Assembly: GCA_965218715.1 (NCBI GenBank)
Contig: CBDCLY010000011.1
Span: forward strand, 3,826 to 67,825
Source: CBDCLY01 sp965218715
GTDB lineage: Bacteria > Bacteroidota > Bacteroidia > Flavobacteriales_E > Vicingaceae
DNA: 64,000 nucleotides
Direction: 5' to 3'
A program made the translations under genes and the position numbers. Every line of letters starts with the position of its first letter. The first letter of the stretch is position 1. The notes beneath the pieces are model-generated. The model had not been told where the DNA came from. It did no database searches and saw only the letters and a program-made list of their open reading frames with translations. Below are positions 46,460 to 55,927 of this stretch, piece after piece.

Positions 46460-46469
46460 GTTCTTGTTT

Positions 46470-46982
46470 TTATGATTCAAATTCAATTAATAATTCATTC
46501 TTTTCTACTGCTTGTCCCTTTTCAACTCCAATGGATTTCACCACCACATCAGCTGGCGACTTCAACACATTTTCCATCTTCATGGCCTCTAAAACAATCA
46601 AGGGTTCATCTTTGGCAATTGCTTGTCCAACACTTACAGGAATTTCTAAGACCAATCCTGGCATTGGAGCATTCAACTGACTAAAACCTTGGTCTTCTGC
46701 AGCGTTCATGCCTAATTTATCTAACAAAATGTCAAATCGGTCTTCAAGCTGCAAAGAAATTTCTTTTCCATTTACCCTCAAGCTCATTTCTTTGCTTGCA
46801 TCATTGCTAGATAAAAGCTCTACTCGAAATGACTTGCCTTTATGCAATACATGATAATGCTGATTGCCTAAATCAGCAATGTCCAAAGCTTTTGTTTCTC
46901 CATCCAATAAAAAAGAAGCTGAACCTTGGCTTTCTACATCCCAAGATTTTTCTTCATTCAGGTTTACCTTATACTGCGTCAT
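46470..46982 (-). CDS. Biotin carboxyl carrier protein (acyl-CoA carboxylase type)
   Basis: The product has 170 residues. The C-terminal 75 residues form a biotinyl domain with the acceptor-lysine motif VLEAMKMENVL, preceded by APMPGLVLEIPVSVGQAI. The N-terminal half is a beta-rich segment (VNLNEEKSWDVES...HYHVLHKGKSFRVELL) as in the carrier part of propionyl-CoA or methylcrotonyl-CoA carboxylases of Bacteroidota. It carries CO2 on biotin between carboxylase and transferase subunits. Neither of those subunits is encoded here. Confidence 0.9.
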   Translation of the reverse strand: MTQYKVNLNEEKSWDVESQGSASFLLDGETKALDIADLGNQHYHVLHKGKSFRVELLSSNDASKEMSLRVNGKEISLQLEDRFDILLDKLGMNAAEDQGFSQLNAPMPGLVLEIPVSVGQAIAKDEPLIVLEAMKMENVLKSPADVVVKSIGVEKGQAVEKNELLIEFES

Positions 46983-47074
46983 TCGACAAATATAACCTTA
47001 TCACTATTGCAGTGCAAACCACCATCTTGTTAATCTTGGCTAGAAACCCGAAGTTTGAGTAGAATTTTATTCCT

Positions 47075-49669
47075 GTGCAAAAAGTCCCCTTTTTTAGTCT
47101 TTTCCTTTCCCTAATTCTGCTCTTTTCATGCAGCGTTCCCGCACCAATTATTGAAGCGGAAGAGTTTGTGCATCTAGACACCATCAGCATAAAAGCCTAT
47201 AGCGATTTAGACATTTACAGAACTAGTAAAGAAAAAAAATTCGACCTCATTCATACCAAATTAGAGGTTGCTTTTGATTGGGATAGTTGCCATCTTCTAG
47301 GGGAAGCTTATCTGCACATGAGTCCATTGTTTTATCAACAAGACAGCATTCACTTAGATGCAAAAGGTTTTCTCATCCATGAAGTTAGCAGGGTGGATGA
47401 TTTGGGAATAAAATCTCCTTTAAACTATAGCTACCAGAACAATAAGTTAAACATTGCCACTAATCAGTCTCTTCAAAAAGAGGACAGCATTTGGGTTTAC
47501 ATCAATTACACTGCAAGGCCCAATTTATTGGAAGAAGGTGGAAGTCTTGCCATCAAAGGTGATAAGGGTTTATATTTTATCAACCCTCAAGGAAAGGAGG
47601 CCAATAAACCCAAGCAAATTTGGACGCAAGGAGAAACCGAAGCCAGCTCTTGTTGGTTCCCCACTTTTGATCAGACCAATGTAAAAACAAGTCAGGAAAT
47701 CTACATAACGGTCGATAGCGTTTATCAAACTTTATCCAATGGAGAATTGCTATTTCAAATTGATAATGGAGATGGAACCAGAACGGATTATTGGAAACAA
47801 AAGGCGCCGCATTCGCCCTATTTATTCATGATGGCCATTGGAGAATACGCCATCGTAAAAGATAGCTGGAGAGACATACCGGTGCATTATTGGGTTGAAA
47901 AGGAGTTTGAAGACCAAGCGAGATCCATCTTCCCCAATACCCCCCAAATGCTAGAATTCTTTTCCAAGCTTTTAGACTACCCTTATCCATGGGAAAAGTT
48001 TCACCAAGTGGTTGTTCGAGATTATGTTTCTGGAGCAATGGAAAATACTTCTGCTGTAATTTATGGTGAATTCATGCAAGGCGATGCTTCTTATTTAATT
48101 GATGACAATGGAGAAGATGTAGTAGCACATGAGCTGATGCACCATTGGTTTGGAGATTTAGTTACTTGCGAATCTTGGAGCAACTTAGCATTGAATGAAG
48201 CCTTTGCTACCTATGGAGAATTTCTGTGGTTTGAACATTTTTATGGAAAGGATGAAGCGGCTTATCATCGTTTGATTGATGAAAGGGTATACCGACAAGA
48301 AGCAAGGTTGAACAGAAAATCGCTTTATCGACCGCATTATTTGAGTCAGGAAGATGTGTTTGATGCCCATTCTTATCAAAAAGGTGGATTGGTTCTGCAC
48401 ATGTTAAGGCATGAACTAGGAGATGAGGCTTTCTTTAGTTCTTTGACTCATTACCTAAAGGAACATGCTTATCAGAATACCGAATACCACGATTTACGCC
48501 AAGCAATGGAGAAAGTGAGTGGCAGAGATTTGCAGGTGTTTTTCAAACAATGGTTTGAACAAGCAGGCCACCCAGAAATTAAAGTAGAATCGAGTTTTGA
48601 TGAAGCAGAACAAGTCTTGAAAGTATATTTTAATCAAAGTCAAAGTGGTAGAAATTTACCCGAAACTTTTGTTCTCAATACCAGCTTAAAGATCATTCAT
48701 CAAAACGAAAAAATTGAAATTGTTCCCATTCAGATTAGGCATAGAAATGACTCTGTTATTCTCCCCTTGAAAACGGCGCCGATTTTAGTGAAACTGGACG
48801 CCGAAAATCAATTATTGGCGGCAATTGATCAGGACATTCCGTTAGAATCTATGGGATATCTGTATCAAAGTGATGCTCCCTTTTTAGATCGTTATTCTGC
48901 AATAGATTATGTGAAACATCGTGGAGACTCTATTGCCTTAAAGCTGCTTTCAGATGCGCTAAACGACAAGCATTATAGCATAAGGGCTTTAGCAGTTAAC
49001 AACAGCAAGCGCTTATTTTTTAGTGACAAAAAAACCAAAAGAAAGATCTTGGAATTAGCACAGGCTGATCCAAAATCTTCGGTGCGGGCTGCTGCAATTT
49101 CAGCAATTGCAGAACATGATTCTACTTTGTTGGCTAAAGATTGGTTGAGCATTTCCTTAAAGGATTCTTCTTATTTGGTGGTAGCAGAGGCATTAAGAGC
49201 AATTAATAAGGTTGACAATCCTGCTGCTTTGGATCATTGCAAAAAATTAGAAGCGAGCAAAAGTGAAGATGTATTGATCAGCATTGCAGAGATTTATGGA
49301 TTAGAAAGCGATCCTAAGTATGCAGACTTTTTCCAAAATAAACTTGGCAATAGCAGTCAATATCCCAAATACGACCTCTTGAATAGCTATGGTGATTTTC
49401 TAATGAGCCAAGAAAAAGAACAGCAAAAAGCAGCCATCCCATTCATTACCGAATCCATAATTGATGAAGAAGAATGGTGGGTTCGGATGTCTGGTATTTA
49501 TCTGTTGAGTGATATTCAAGAGCTTTGGATGGAAGGCTCGGTCCAGAATACCACAGAAGAAAGCGCTCCTATTTCATGGCCCGATGAAATTCAAAATGCC
49601 TTTAAACAGCTGAGGTCAAAAGAGGAGAATAAGAATCTAATTCAATTGTTGGATGAGCTAATTGAATAG
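47075..49669 (+). CDS. M1 family aminopeptidase lipoprotein
   Basis: The product has 864 residues from a GTG start, with a lipobox signal (LSLILLFSCSVPAP). Substrate recognition motif VSGAMENTSAV is at about residues 323-333 and zinc site VAHELMHHWFGDL, with the third ligand in LALNEAF, at about 350-385. The C-terminal 270 residues look like HEAT-type repeats. Exported lipoprotein that removes N-terminal residues from peptides. It is divergent from the biotin carrier gene, and the 3' end overlaps the convergent rnhA by 12 bases. GTG is the only plausible start giving the signal peptide. Confidence 0.95.
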   Translation: MQKVPFFSLFLSLILLFSCSVPAPIIEAEEFVHLDTISIKAYSDLDIYRTSKEKKFDLIHTKLEVAFDWDSCHLLGEAYLHMSPLFYQQDSIHLDAKGFLIHEVSRVDDLGIKSPLNYSYQNNKLNIATNQSLQKEDSIWVYINYTARPNLLEEGGSLAIKGDKGLYFINPQGKEANKPKQIWTQGETEASSCWFPTFDQTNVKTSQEIYITVDSVYQTLSNGELLFQIDNGDGTRTDYWKQKAPHSPYLFMMAIGEYAIVKDSWRDIPVHYWVEKEFEDQARSIFPNTPQMLEFFSKLLDYPYPWEKFHQVVVRDYVSGAMENTSAVIYGEFMQGDASYLIDDNGEDVVAHELMHHWFGDLVTCESWSNLALNEAFATYGEFLWFEHFYGKDEAAYHRLIDERVYRQEARLNRKSLYRPHYLSQEDVFDAHSYQKGGLVLHMLRHELGDEAFFSSLTHYLKEHAYQNTEYHDLRQAMEKVSGRDLQVFFKQWFEQAGHPEIKVESSFDEAEQVLKVYFNQSQSGRNLPETFVLNTSLKIIHQNEKIEIVPIQIRHRNDSVILPLKTAPILVKLDAENQLLAAIDQDIPLESMGYLYQSDAPFLDRYSAIDYVKHRGDSIALKLLSDALNDKHYSIRALAVNNSKRLFFSDKKTKRKILELAQADPKSSVRAAAISAIAEHDSTLLAKDWLSISLKDSSYLVVAEALRAINKVDNPAALDHCKKLEASKSEDVLISIAEIYGLESDPKYADFFQNKLGNSSQYPKYDLLNSYGDFLMSQEKEQQKAAIPFITESIIDEEEWWVRMSGIYLLSDIQELWMEGSVQNTTEESAPISWPDEIQNAFKQLRSKEENKNLIQLLDELIE

Positions 49670-50137
49670 GCCTGGCTCTACTTGGCTATCTTCATAACCT
49701 TGGTCTTTCATCAGGTTTTCGCCTTTTGCGGTGGCAACAGCCAATTGATCACAACGTTCATTCATGGCATGACCAGCATGGCCTTTTACCCAAATCATTT
49801 CCACTTTGTGTTTTCTATAAACCTTGAGAAAGCGTTTCCATAAATCGGGATTTTTTTTCTTTAGAAAGCCCTTTTTCTCCCAATTAAAAACCCAGCCTTT
49901 TTTTACTGCATCAATAACGTATTTTGAATCTGAGTACACTTCAACAGTTTCATTTTCTTGTTTGATTTGTGATAAAGCTTCTATCACGGCAAGTAATTCC
50001 ATGCGATTGTTGGTAGTCAATTGAAAACCTTGACAAATTTCTTTGCGATGCTTTCCAGAGACCAAAATTGCTGCAAAAGCTCCAGGCCCTGGGTTGCCCA
50101 AAGCAGAGCCATCAGTATATATCTCAATTTTATTCAT
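49658..50137 (-). CDS. rnhA: Ribonuclease HI
   Basis: The product has 159 residues, the normal length. It degrades the RNA strand of RNA-DNA hybrids. The four catalytic acids are visible: Asp in IYTDGSALGNPGPG, Glu in NRMELLAVIEAL, Asp in VYSDSKYVIDAV and Asp in MNERCDQLAVATA. The basic handle segment KGWVFNWEKKGFLKKKNPDLW is present. It overlaps the aminopeptidase 3' end by 12 bases on the opposite strand, which is possible because the end is poorly constrained. Confidence 0.96.
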   Translation of the reverse strand: MNKIEIYTDGSALGNPGPGAFAAILVSGKHRKEICQGFQLTTNNRMELLAVIEALSQIKQENETVEVYSDSKYVIDAVKKGWVFNWEKKGFLKKKNPDLWKRFLKVYRKHKVEMIWVKGHAGHAMNERCDQLAVATAKGENLMKDQGYEDSQVEPGLFN

Positions 50138-50201
50138 CTAGAAAAGCGAATGTAAATAAGTTTGACTGAGCTTAGGAATAATTTGTCAGTAATTTTGAAG
50201 C

Positions 50202-50861
50202 ATGTTCCCTTTTGACCTCATCCTTATGAATCAAACGCATTATAAAGATGCTTTGCTTTTTCAAGAAGGTCTTTTTCAGGCGCAATTGAACAAGAAAGCT
50301 GCTGGGAATAAAACCTCGAATAGCCTAATCGTTTTAGAACATCACCCAGTTTACACTTTGGGGAAGTCGGGGAAAGTTGAAAACTTAATTGTTCCCATCG
50401 AAAAAACAGGGGCAAACTTTTTTCAAACCACAAGAGGCGGAGACATTACTTATCATGGGCCTGGGCAATTGACGATATACCCCATTTTTGATCTAGAATC
50501 GTTTGACATTGGAGTAAAAGCCTATGTTGATCTTTTGGAAAAAACCATTATTCAATACTTAGGTAAAAAGGGAATTTTGGGGCAACAAAGCAAGGAGGAA
50601 AGTGGAGTTTGGATCGACTTGAACAGCAATGATCCGCGGAAAATCTGTGCTATCGGAATTAAAGTAAGTCGGGGCATTACCATGCATGGTTTGGCCTTCA
50701 ATGTGAATACCGATTTGTCTTATTTCGAAAACATCATTCCCTGTGGTATTGAAGATAAAACTGTGACAAGTTTAGCAAAAGAGCTTGGACATGACCTTGA
50801 CCTTAATCTAGTGATTGAAGAATTAACTTTGGTATTTCAGGAGGTGTTTTCCAGTCTTTAA
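50202..50861 (+). CDS. lipB: Octanoyl-[acyl carrier protein]:protein N-octanoyltransferase
   Basis: The product has 219 residues. It moves octanoate from ACP to lipoyl domains such as those of SucB (14.5 kb). The signature TTRGGDITYHGPGQLTIYPI is at about residues 71-92, CAIGIKVSRGITMHGLAFNVN supplies the catalytic Lys, and IPCGIEDKTVTSL the catalytic Cys. The start FDLILMNQTHYKDALLFQ matches the family's opening strand. The stop is palindromic with the convergent lipA stop; the overlap is four bases (TTAA). Confidence 0.95.
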   Translation: MFPFDLILMNQTHYKDALLFQEGLFQAQLNKKAAGNKTSNSLIVLEHHPVYTLGKSGKVENLIVPIEKTGANFFQTTRGGDITYHGPGQLTIYPIFDLESFDIGVKAYVDLLEKTIIQYLGKKGILGQQSKEESGVWIDLNSNDPRKICAIGIKVSRGITMHGLAFNVNTDLSYFENIIPCGIEDKTVTSLAKELGHDLDLNLVIEELTLVFQEVFSSL

Positions 50862-51736
50862 ACGTGGCGCTCTGCATGATAAGATGACCTAACCAATGGT
50901 CCGCTTTCTACATGCATGAATCCCATTTCCATCCCAATTTTTGCATAACGTTTGAATTGATCTGGATGAACAAACTCTGCAACAGGCAAATGCTTTTTAG
51001 TTGGCTGCATGTATTGTCCGATAGTGACAATGTCTACCTCAACATTTTTTAAGTCTCTTAAAGTAGAAAGCAATTCCTCTTCACTTTCTCCTAAACCCAG
51101 CATGATGCCCGATTTGGTTTTATTGATGCCGCCTCTTTTTAATCTCAATAACAATTCTAAACTTCTATCGTATCGAGCCTGAACCCTCACTTTTCTGGTA
51201 ATTCTTCTAACGGTTTCTATGTTGTGAGAAACAATTTCTGGCTTAACTTCTAATATGGGCTTTAGGTTTTCCCACTCGCCTTTAAAGTCTGGAATAAGTG
51301 TTTCTATCGTCAATCCTTCATTGTGTCTTCTTGCCAATTCAACAGTTTTCTTCCAAGCCTGAGCGCCTCCATCTGCAAGGTCGTCTCTATCAACTGAGGT
51401 AATCACAGCATGTTTTAATCCCATTTTTTGAATGGATTTTGCCACTTTCAAGGCTTCAAAAGGGTCAATTTCTTCAGGCTTTCCTGTATCAACATTACAA
51501 AATTGGCAAGACCGTGTACAGGTATTTCCAAGGATCATAAATGTTGCGGTGCCTGCGCTCCAGCATTCTGCCTGATTTGGGCATTTCCCTGACTCACAAA
51601 TGGTATGAAGGCCGTTTTCATGCACCGTCTTCTTGGTTTCAAGGTAGGCCTTACCTGAAGAAATTCTTGTTTTTAGCCAATGAGGCTTGCGAATGCTCAC
51701 CTTTTGGTCTTCCTTATTTTTAAATAGATTCGGCAA
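50858..51736 (-). CDS. lipA: Lipoyl synthase
   Basis: The product has 292 residues from a TTG start 14 bases after the marC stop; no ATG is available in frame, and a GTG 13 codons further is the alternative. It inserts two sulfurs into octanoyl groups using radical SAM chemistry. The auxiliary cluster motif CESGKCPNQAEC (Cx4Cx5C) and the radical SAM motif TCTRSCQFCNV (Cx3Cx2C) are intact. SVDRDDLADGGAQAW and IMLGLGESEEEL follow. It cooperates with LipB encoded on the opposite strand. Confidence 0.96.
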   Translation of the reverse strand: MPNLFKNKEDQKVSIRKPHWLKTRISSGKAYLETKKTVHENGLHTICESGKCPNQAECWSAGTATFMILGNTCTRSCQFCNVDTGKPEEIDPFEALKVAKSIQKMGLKHAVITSVDRDDLADGGAQAWKKTVELARRHNEGLTIETLIPDFKGEWENLKPILEVKPEIVSHNIETVRRITRKVRVQARYDRSLELLLRLKRGGINKTKSGIMLGLGESEEELLSTLRDLKNVEVDIVTIGQYMQPTKKHLPVAEFVHPDQFKRYAKIGMEMGFMHVESGPLVRSSYHAERHV

Positions 51737-51749
51737 TTCCCTCTTTTTT

Positions 51750-52316
51750 TTACATGCCCAAATTACTTCTGAAAAGTTTCACAGCAATCGCCAATAAAAC
51801 AATTCCGAAAACCTTTCTTAGAATGGCGATTCCACCCGGGCCAAGAATTCTTTCTACCCAAACAGACGACTTTAAAACCAAGTAAACCACCAATATGTTC
51901 GCGATAATCGCCACAATGATGTTCTGCACTTCAAACTCTGCCCTTAAAGACAATAATGAAGTTAAAGTTCCAGCACCTGCAATTAATGGAAATGCAATGG
52001 GTACAATAGAAGCTGTTTCAGGAATTTCATCTCGATAAAGTTTGATGCCTAAAATCATTTCTATGGCCATAAAAAACAAAATAAAAGATCCTGCAATGGC
52101 AAAAGAACTCACATCAATTCCTATTAAGTTGAGGATGGATTCTCCAACAAATAAAAAGATGATCAATAAACACATGGCAACTATACTAGCTTTGCCAGAT
52201 TTAATGTGTCCAACTTTTTGTCGGAGGTCAATAATAATAGGCACTGAGCCTACAATATCGATTACAGCAAAGAGCACCATCCCGGCTGTAAATATTTCTC
52301 TAAAATTAAATTGCAT
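51750..52316 (-). CDS. MarC-family integral membrane protein (UPF0056)
   Basis: The product has 188 residues with six predicted spans. The opening NFREIFTAGMVLFAVIDIVGSVPIII, the central SFAIAGSFILFFMAIEMILG and AFPLIAGAGTLTSLLSLRAEFEVQN are family landmarks. Despite the family name, a role in multiple antibiotic resistance has not held up. Likely an inner-membrane transporter-like protein of unknown substrate. It is just upstream of lipA (14-base gap). Confidence 0.92.
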   Translation of the reverse strand: MQFNFREIFTAGMVLFAVIDIVGSVPIIIDLRQKVGHIKSGKASIVAMCLLIIFLFVGESILNLIGIDVSSFAIAGSFILFFMAIEMILGIKLYRDEIPETASIVPIAFPLIAGAGTLTSLLSLRAEFEVQNIIVAIIANILVVYLVLKSSVWVERILGPGGIAILRKVFGIVLLAIAVKLFRSNLGM

Positions 52317-52391
52317 CGCGATAAATTTTTAAAAATGCGGCGCAAAATTAGACAGAAATAAACTCTTGATTTTCTTTTTATGAAAAAATAT

Positions 52392-53645
52392 TTATTGCTC
52401 GATTTGTTCCAAAAACCGGAACAGGTTTTTGTTCAAATTTTCAACACAATTATTGGGGTTCGTTGGGGCAAATAAAGTTAAGGGCAAATACAAGAAACCA
52501 AATCCTGGATGCTCTGCACGCCCTTTGTAGAAAGCCCTAGAGTAATATGGAAACGGTTTGTCCAATTGTCTAAATTGTTGATCTTTAACTACCAAGGCCA
52601 TGAAATTGTTTTTCTTTCCATGATAAAAAACTGGCACTTTTACTTGTGCAAAATTGCCGGTGGACATCCATTGGTAATGAGAGAAATACTGATTGGTATC
52701 ATTTTCTATCAAAGCATATTCTGCAACAAAAGCATTCTTGGGATTAAAAATCGCAATGTTTGAATCAATTTCAAGGTCTTCATTTACAAATATTCCTTCA
52801 AAATTTTTATTTCTTACTTGCTTGCTATGATGACTCATGAAAAAGCGGACTTCACTAAAGGTGTATTGCTGTTTAAAGGCTTGAATTAATTGTTGATTTT
52901 CTTTCCGTTGTAAAATTTCTGTTTGATCTGCTTTATCGTGAAAATTATACCTTCTTAAGGCATCTATTTTTGATTGAGATGTTTTCAAACGAACCAAAAG
53001 CACTCCTTCTCTCAATTGCGAGATTCGTTTTTTAGCCAAACGCCTTCTTAGCTTTCCATGACTTTCTTTTCTTTTACTTTCTTGCATCAGCTTATACTTT
53101 AAGCCAACTTGAAGATTAGAACTTCGATCCGAGCCTAGGGGAAGATGCCAATTGGACATTAAGCTCCAATGATTGACAATTTTTAAACTGAATCCGAAAT
53201 TGATACCGACTTGTAAATCTCTAGAAGCCTGCTCTACAGCTATCTTATTTCTTTCAGATACTGCGCCATTTCCACGCTTCCATGCTGCAGTAACAGGCAT
53301 AAAACTTCCCATTCCCATGTGAATGCCCATGTCGTCAATTTGGTATTGCAGCCCAATTTGAGAATCAAATCCAATCTTTTGCAATTGATAGTAAGGTCCA
53401 AGACTAGAGCGTCTGACCGAAAAATAGTGTTGCGTAATGAACTGAATGCTATTGCTCAAAGGAACACCTACTCCCATTCCAAGATACGGACTTGCCTCTT
53501 TCTTAAGTTTTAAACCTTGATAATGCAATCGGGAATAATTGAATCCAGCACTGAAGCTAGTGCTTCGTGTGCCTAGTTCTTGACCCGAGCCATCACTCAA
53601 GAAGAATAAAATCAAACTAAAACACAGAAGAAAGCGGTAAATCAT
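52392..53645 (-). CDS. Outer-membrane barrel-like protein fused to an unrecognised C-terminal domain
   Basis: The product has 417 residues from ATG 53645; a start six codons upstream is less likely. Signal peptide (MIYRFLLCFSLILFFLSDGSG). About 20-185 is a small beta-barrel pattern with alternating strands and aromatic girdles: STSFSAGFNYSRLHYQG, FDSQIGLQYQIDD, NLQVGLKYKL. A basic linker (KRKESHGKLRRRLAKKR) leads to a C-terminal 200-residue domain that starts GVLLVRLKTSQSKIDAL and contains FSEVRFFMSHHSKQV. I know no name for it. Probably outer-membrane anchored with a periplasmic or surface domain. Confidence 0.75.
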   Translation of the reverse strand: MIYRFLLCFSLILFFLSDGSGQELGTRSTSFSAGFNYSRLHYQGLKLKKEASPYLGMGVGVPLSNSIQFITQHYFSVRRSSLGPYYQLQKIGFDSQIGLQYQIDDMGIHMGMGSFMPVTAAWKRGNGAVSERNKIAVEQASRDLQVGINFGFSLKIVNHWSLMSNWHLPLGSDRSSNLQVGLKYKLMQESKRKESHGKLRRRLAKKRISQLREGVLLVRLKTSQSKIDALRRYNFHDKADQTEILQRKENQQLIQAFKQQYTFSEVRFFMSHHSKQVRNKNFEGIFVNEDLEIDSNIAIFNPKNAFVAEYALIENDTNQYFSHYQWMSTGNFAQVKVPVFYHGKKNNFMALVVKDQQFRQLDKPFPYYSRAFYKGRAEHPGFGFLYLPLTLFAPTNPNNCVENLNKNLFRFLEQIEQ

Positions 53646-53685
53646 TGGGTGCCAGTATTTCACCCTAAAGTTAATCGATTAGAAA

Positions 53686-55827
53686 TTAATCTTCAAAATC
53701 ATTCAAGAGCTCAAAATCCAACTGCTTTTTAGCTAGGTCCGCCCTTTTCACACGTACACTCAATTCGTCTCCAATTCGATAAACTTTTCCTGTTCTTGAA
53801 CCAATTAGAGCATATTGCTCTTGCTTGAATTGATAGAAATCATCATCCAAACTTTTTATACGAATCATTCCTTCGCATTTGTTTCCTTCAAGTTCTACAA
53901 ACAAGCCCCATTCAGAAACTCCTGAAACAACACCCCCAAATACTTCTCCTACTTTGTCTTGCATGAATTTAACCTGCATGAATTTTATAGAAGCACGTTC
54001 AGCATCTACTGCTTTGCGCTCATGCTCTGAAGCATATTTACATTGTTCCTCAATTGGTTCAGTTGGCATCGCTTTTCCACCATCAAGGTAATGCTGAAGA
54101 AGTCGGTGTACCATTACATCTGGATAACGTCTTATTGGGGATGTAAAGTGACTGTAATGACTAAATCCTAAGCCATAATGTCCAACATTTTCAGTTGAAT
54201 AGACTGCTTTAGCCATGGTTCGAATGGCTAGTTGAGAGATGAGTTGTTCTTCTGCTCTGCCCACCACATCAGTCATGAGTCGATTTAAAGAATTTGAAAT
54301 TCCTTTGGGTGAAGTAGTATCGATTCTGTAGCCAAATTTTTTAATGAAGTTGCTGAAAGTTTGAAGCTTTTCTTGATCTGGATTATCGTGAATTCTATAC
54401 ACAAAGGGCAATTTCTTTTGTTGTCCAATAAAATGGGCCACCCTTCTGTTTGCTAGCAACATGAAGTCTTCGATTAGCTTATTGGCATCCTTTTGCTCTT
54501 TCAAGAAGACACCGATTGGTTCTCCTTTTTCATCCAGCTCAAATTTCACCTCCATGGCATGAAAATCAATTGATCCTTTTTTGAATCGTTCTGCTCTCAG
54601 CGATTTTGAAAGTTGATTCAATTTCAATACTTCCTTGGCGTGCTTGCCCTTCTTGGATTCAATAATGGCCTGAGCATCTTCATAAGCAAAACGATGATCT
54701 GAATGAATTACAGTTCTGCCAAACCATTCTTTTTGAAGCACTGCATTTTCATCCAATTCGAATATTGCCGAAAAACAATATTTATCCTCATGAGGCCTTA
54801 ATGAACAAGCAAAATTAGAAAGCACTTCTGGTAGCATTGGAACAACACGGTCTACTAAGTAAACTGAGGTTGCTCTATCATAAGCTTCTTTGTCTAGTTT
54901 GGTTCCAGGCTGCAGGTAATGACTTACATCTGCAATGTGAACACCTACTTCCCAATTCCCATTTTTCAATTGCTGAATGGATAATGCATCGTCAAAATCC
55001 TTTGCATCTGCAGGGTCAATTGTGAAGGTTAGAATTTTTCTACAATCTCTTCTCTTTTTTATTTCTTCTGGCTTGATTCGAACATCAAGGTCTTCGGCTT
55101 CTTTTTCTATTTCTACAGGAAATTTATAGGGCAAACCAAACTCTGCCAAGATGGAATGCATTTCAGTTTCATTCTCTCCAGGGTTACCTAGAACCTGAAC
55201 AACTTCACCAACAGGACTATCCGCATCATGCTGCCAATCAATCATTTTAACTATGGCTTTTTGTCCATGCTCTGCCCCATTTAATTTATTTAAAGGAACG
55301 AATACATCCACTGGCATTCTTTTGCTGTCGGGAATTAAAAAGGCAAACTTGTTCGATTTTTCGATAATTCCAACAAATTCATCTTGTGCTCTTTCTAACA
55401 CCTTGACCACCTTGCCAATTGTTTTTCCATTGCGCTTAACCTTAATGATGCTGGCTTGAACAATATCACCGTGAAGAGCATTTAATAGATCTCGTTCTCC
55501 AATGAAAATGTCTTCTGGTAATTTATCAACTGCAAGGTAGGCTGACCCACTGCTGGTCATGTCAATTTTACCCGTTACACCATTTAAATTTTCGGCTGAA
55601 CCAATTAATCGAAACCGTCCTGGTCTTTCTTCTTCTAGGACTTCTTTTTCTGCTAATTCATATAGGACTTTCCCAACAATTTTTTTCTTTGAAGTTTGAA
55701 CAATTCCCAATTGCTTGGCAATTTGTTTGTAATTGTAGACCTGACTTGGATTTTTTCTAAAAACGCGAAGAACGCTTTCTTTAAGGGGAGGATTTTGGGG
55801 AGATTTTTTGCTTTTCTTTTTTGTCAT
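53686..55827 (-). CDS. rnr: Ribonuclease R (RNB-domain exonuclease)
   Basis: The product has 713 residues. It degrades structured RNA 3' to 5'. Order: winged helix (about 15-65), two cold-shock/OB domains, the RNB catalytic domain with TIDPADAKDFDDALSIQ (metal aspartates) and VYRIHDNPDQEKL, LGFSHYSHFTSPIRRYPDVMVHRLLQ near the end, and a C-terminal S1 domain (GEVFGGVVSGVSEWGLFVELE). A Lys-rich start (MTKKKSKKS) is typical of the Bacteroidota form. The 3' end is followed 40 bases later by the barrel fusion gene, same strand. Confidence 0.96.
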   Translation of the reverse strand: MTKKKSKKSPQNPPLKESVLRVFRKNPSQVYNYKQIAKQLGIVQTSKKKIVGKVLYELAEKEVLEEERPGRFRLIGSAENLNGVTGKIDMTSSGSAYLAVDKLPEDIFIGERDLLNALHGDIVQASIIKVKRNGKTIGKVVKVLERAQDEFVGIIEKSNKFAFLIPDSKRMPVDVFVPLNKLNGAEHGQKAIVKMIDWQHDADSPVGEVVQVLGNPGENETEMHSILAEFGLPYKFPVEIEKEAEDLDVRIKPEEIKKRRDCRKILTFTIDPADAKDFDDALSIQQLKNGNWEVGVHIADVSHYLQPGTKLDKEAYDRATSVYLVDRVVPMLPEVLSNFACSLRPHEDKYCFSAIFELDENAVLQKEWFGRTVIHSDHRFAYEDAQAIIESKKGKHAKEVLKLNQLSKSLRAERFKKGSIDFHAMEVKFELDEKGEPIGVFLKEQKDANKLIEDFMLLANRRVAHFIGQQKKLPFVYRIHDNPDQEKLQTFSNFIKKFGYRIDTTSPKGISNSLNRLMTDVVGRAEEQLISQLAIRTMAKAVYSTENVGHYGLGFSHYSHFTSPIRRYPDVMVHRLLQHYLDGGKAMPTEPIEEQCKYASEHERKAVDAERASIKFMQVKFMQDKVGEVFGGVVSGVSEWGLFVELEGNKCEGMIRIKSLDDDFYQFKQEQYALIGSRTGKVYRIGDELSVRVKRADLAKKQLDFELLNDFED

Positions 55828-55927
55828 GTAGTGATTCGCCTAATTTTGGCTGTTGCAAAGCTAAGCATTAGTTTGTTTTTGCTTGGGGCAATTTATTTTT
55901 GTGCTTATCCGTTCTCCTTAAAAAAAA

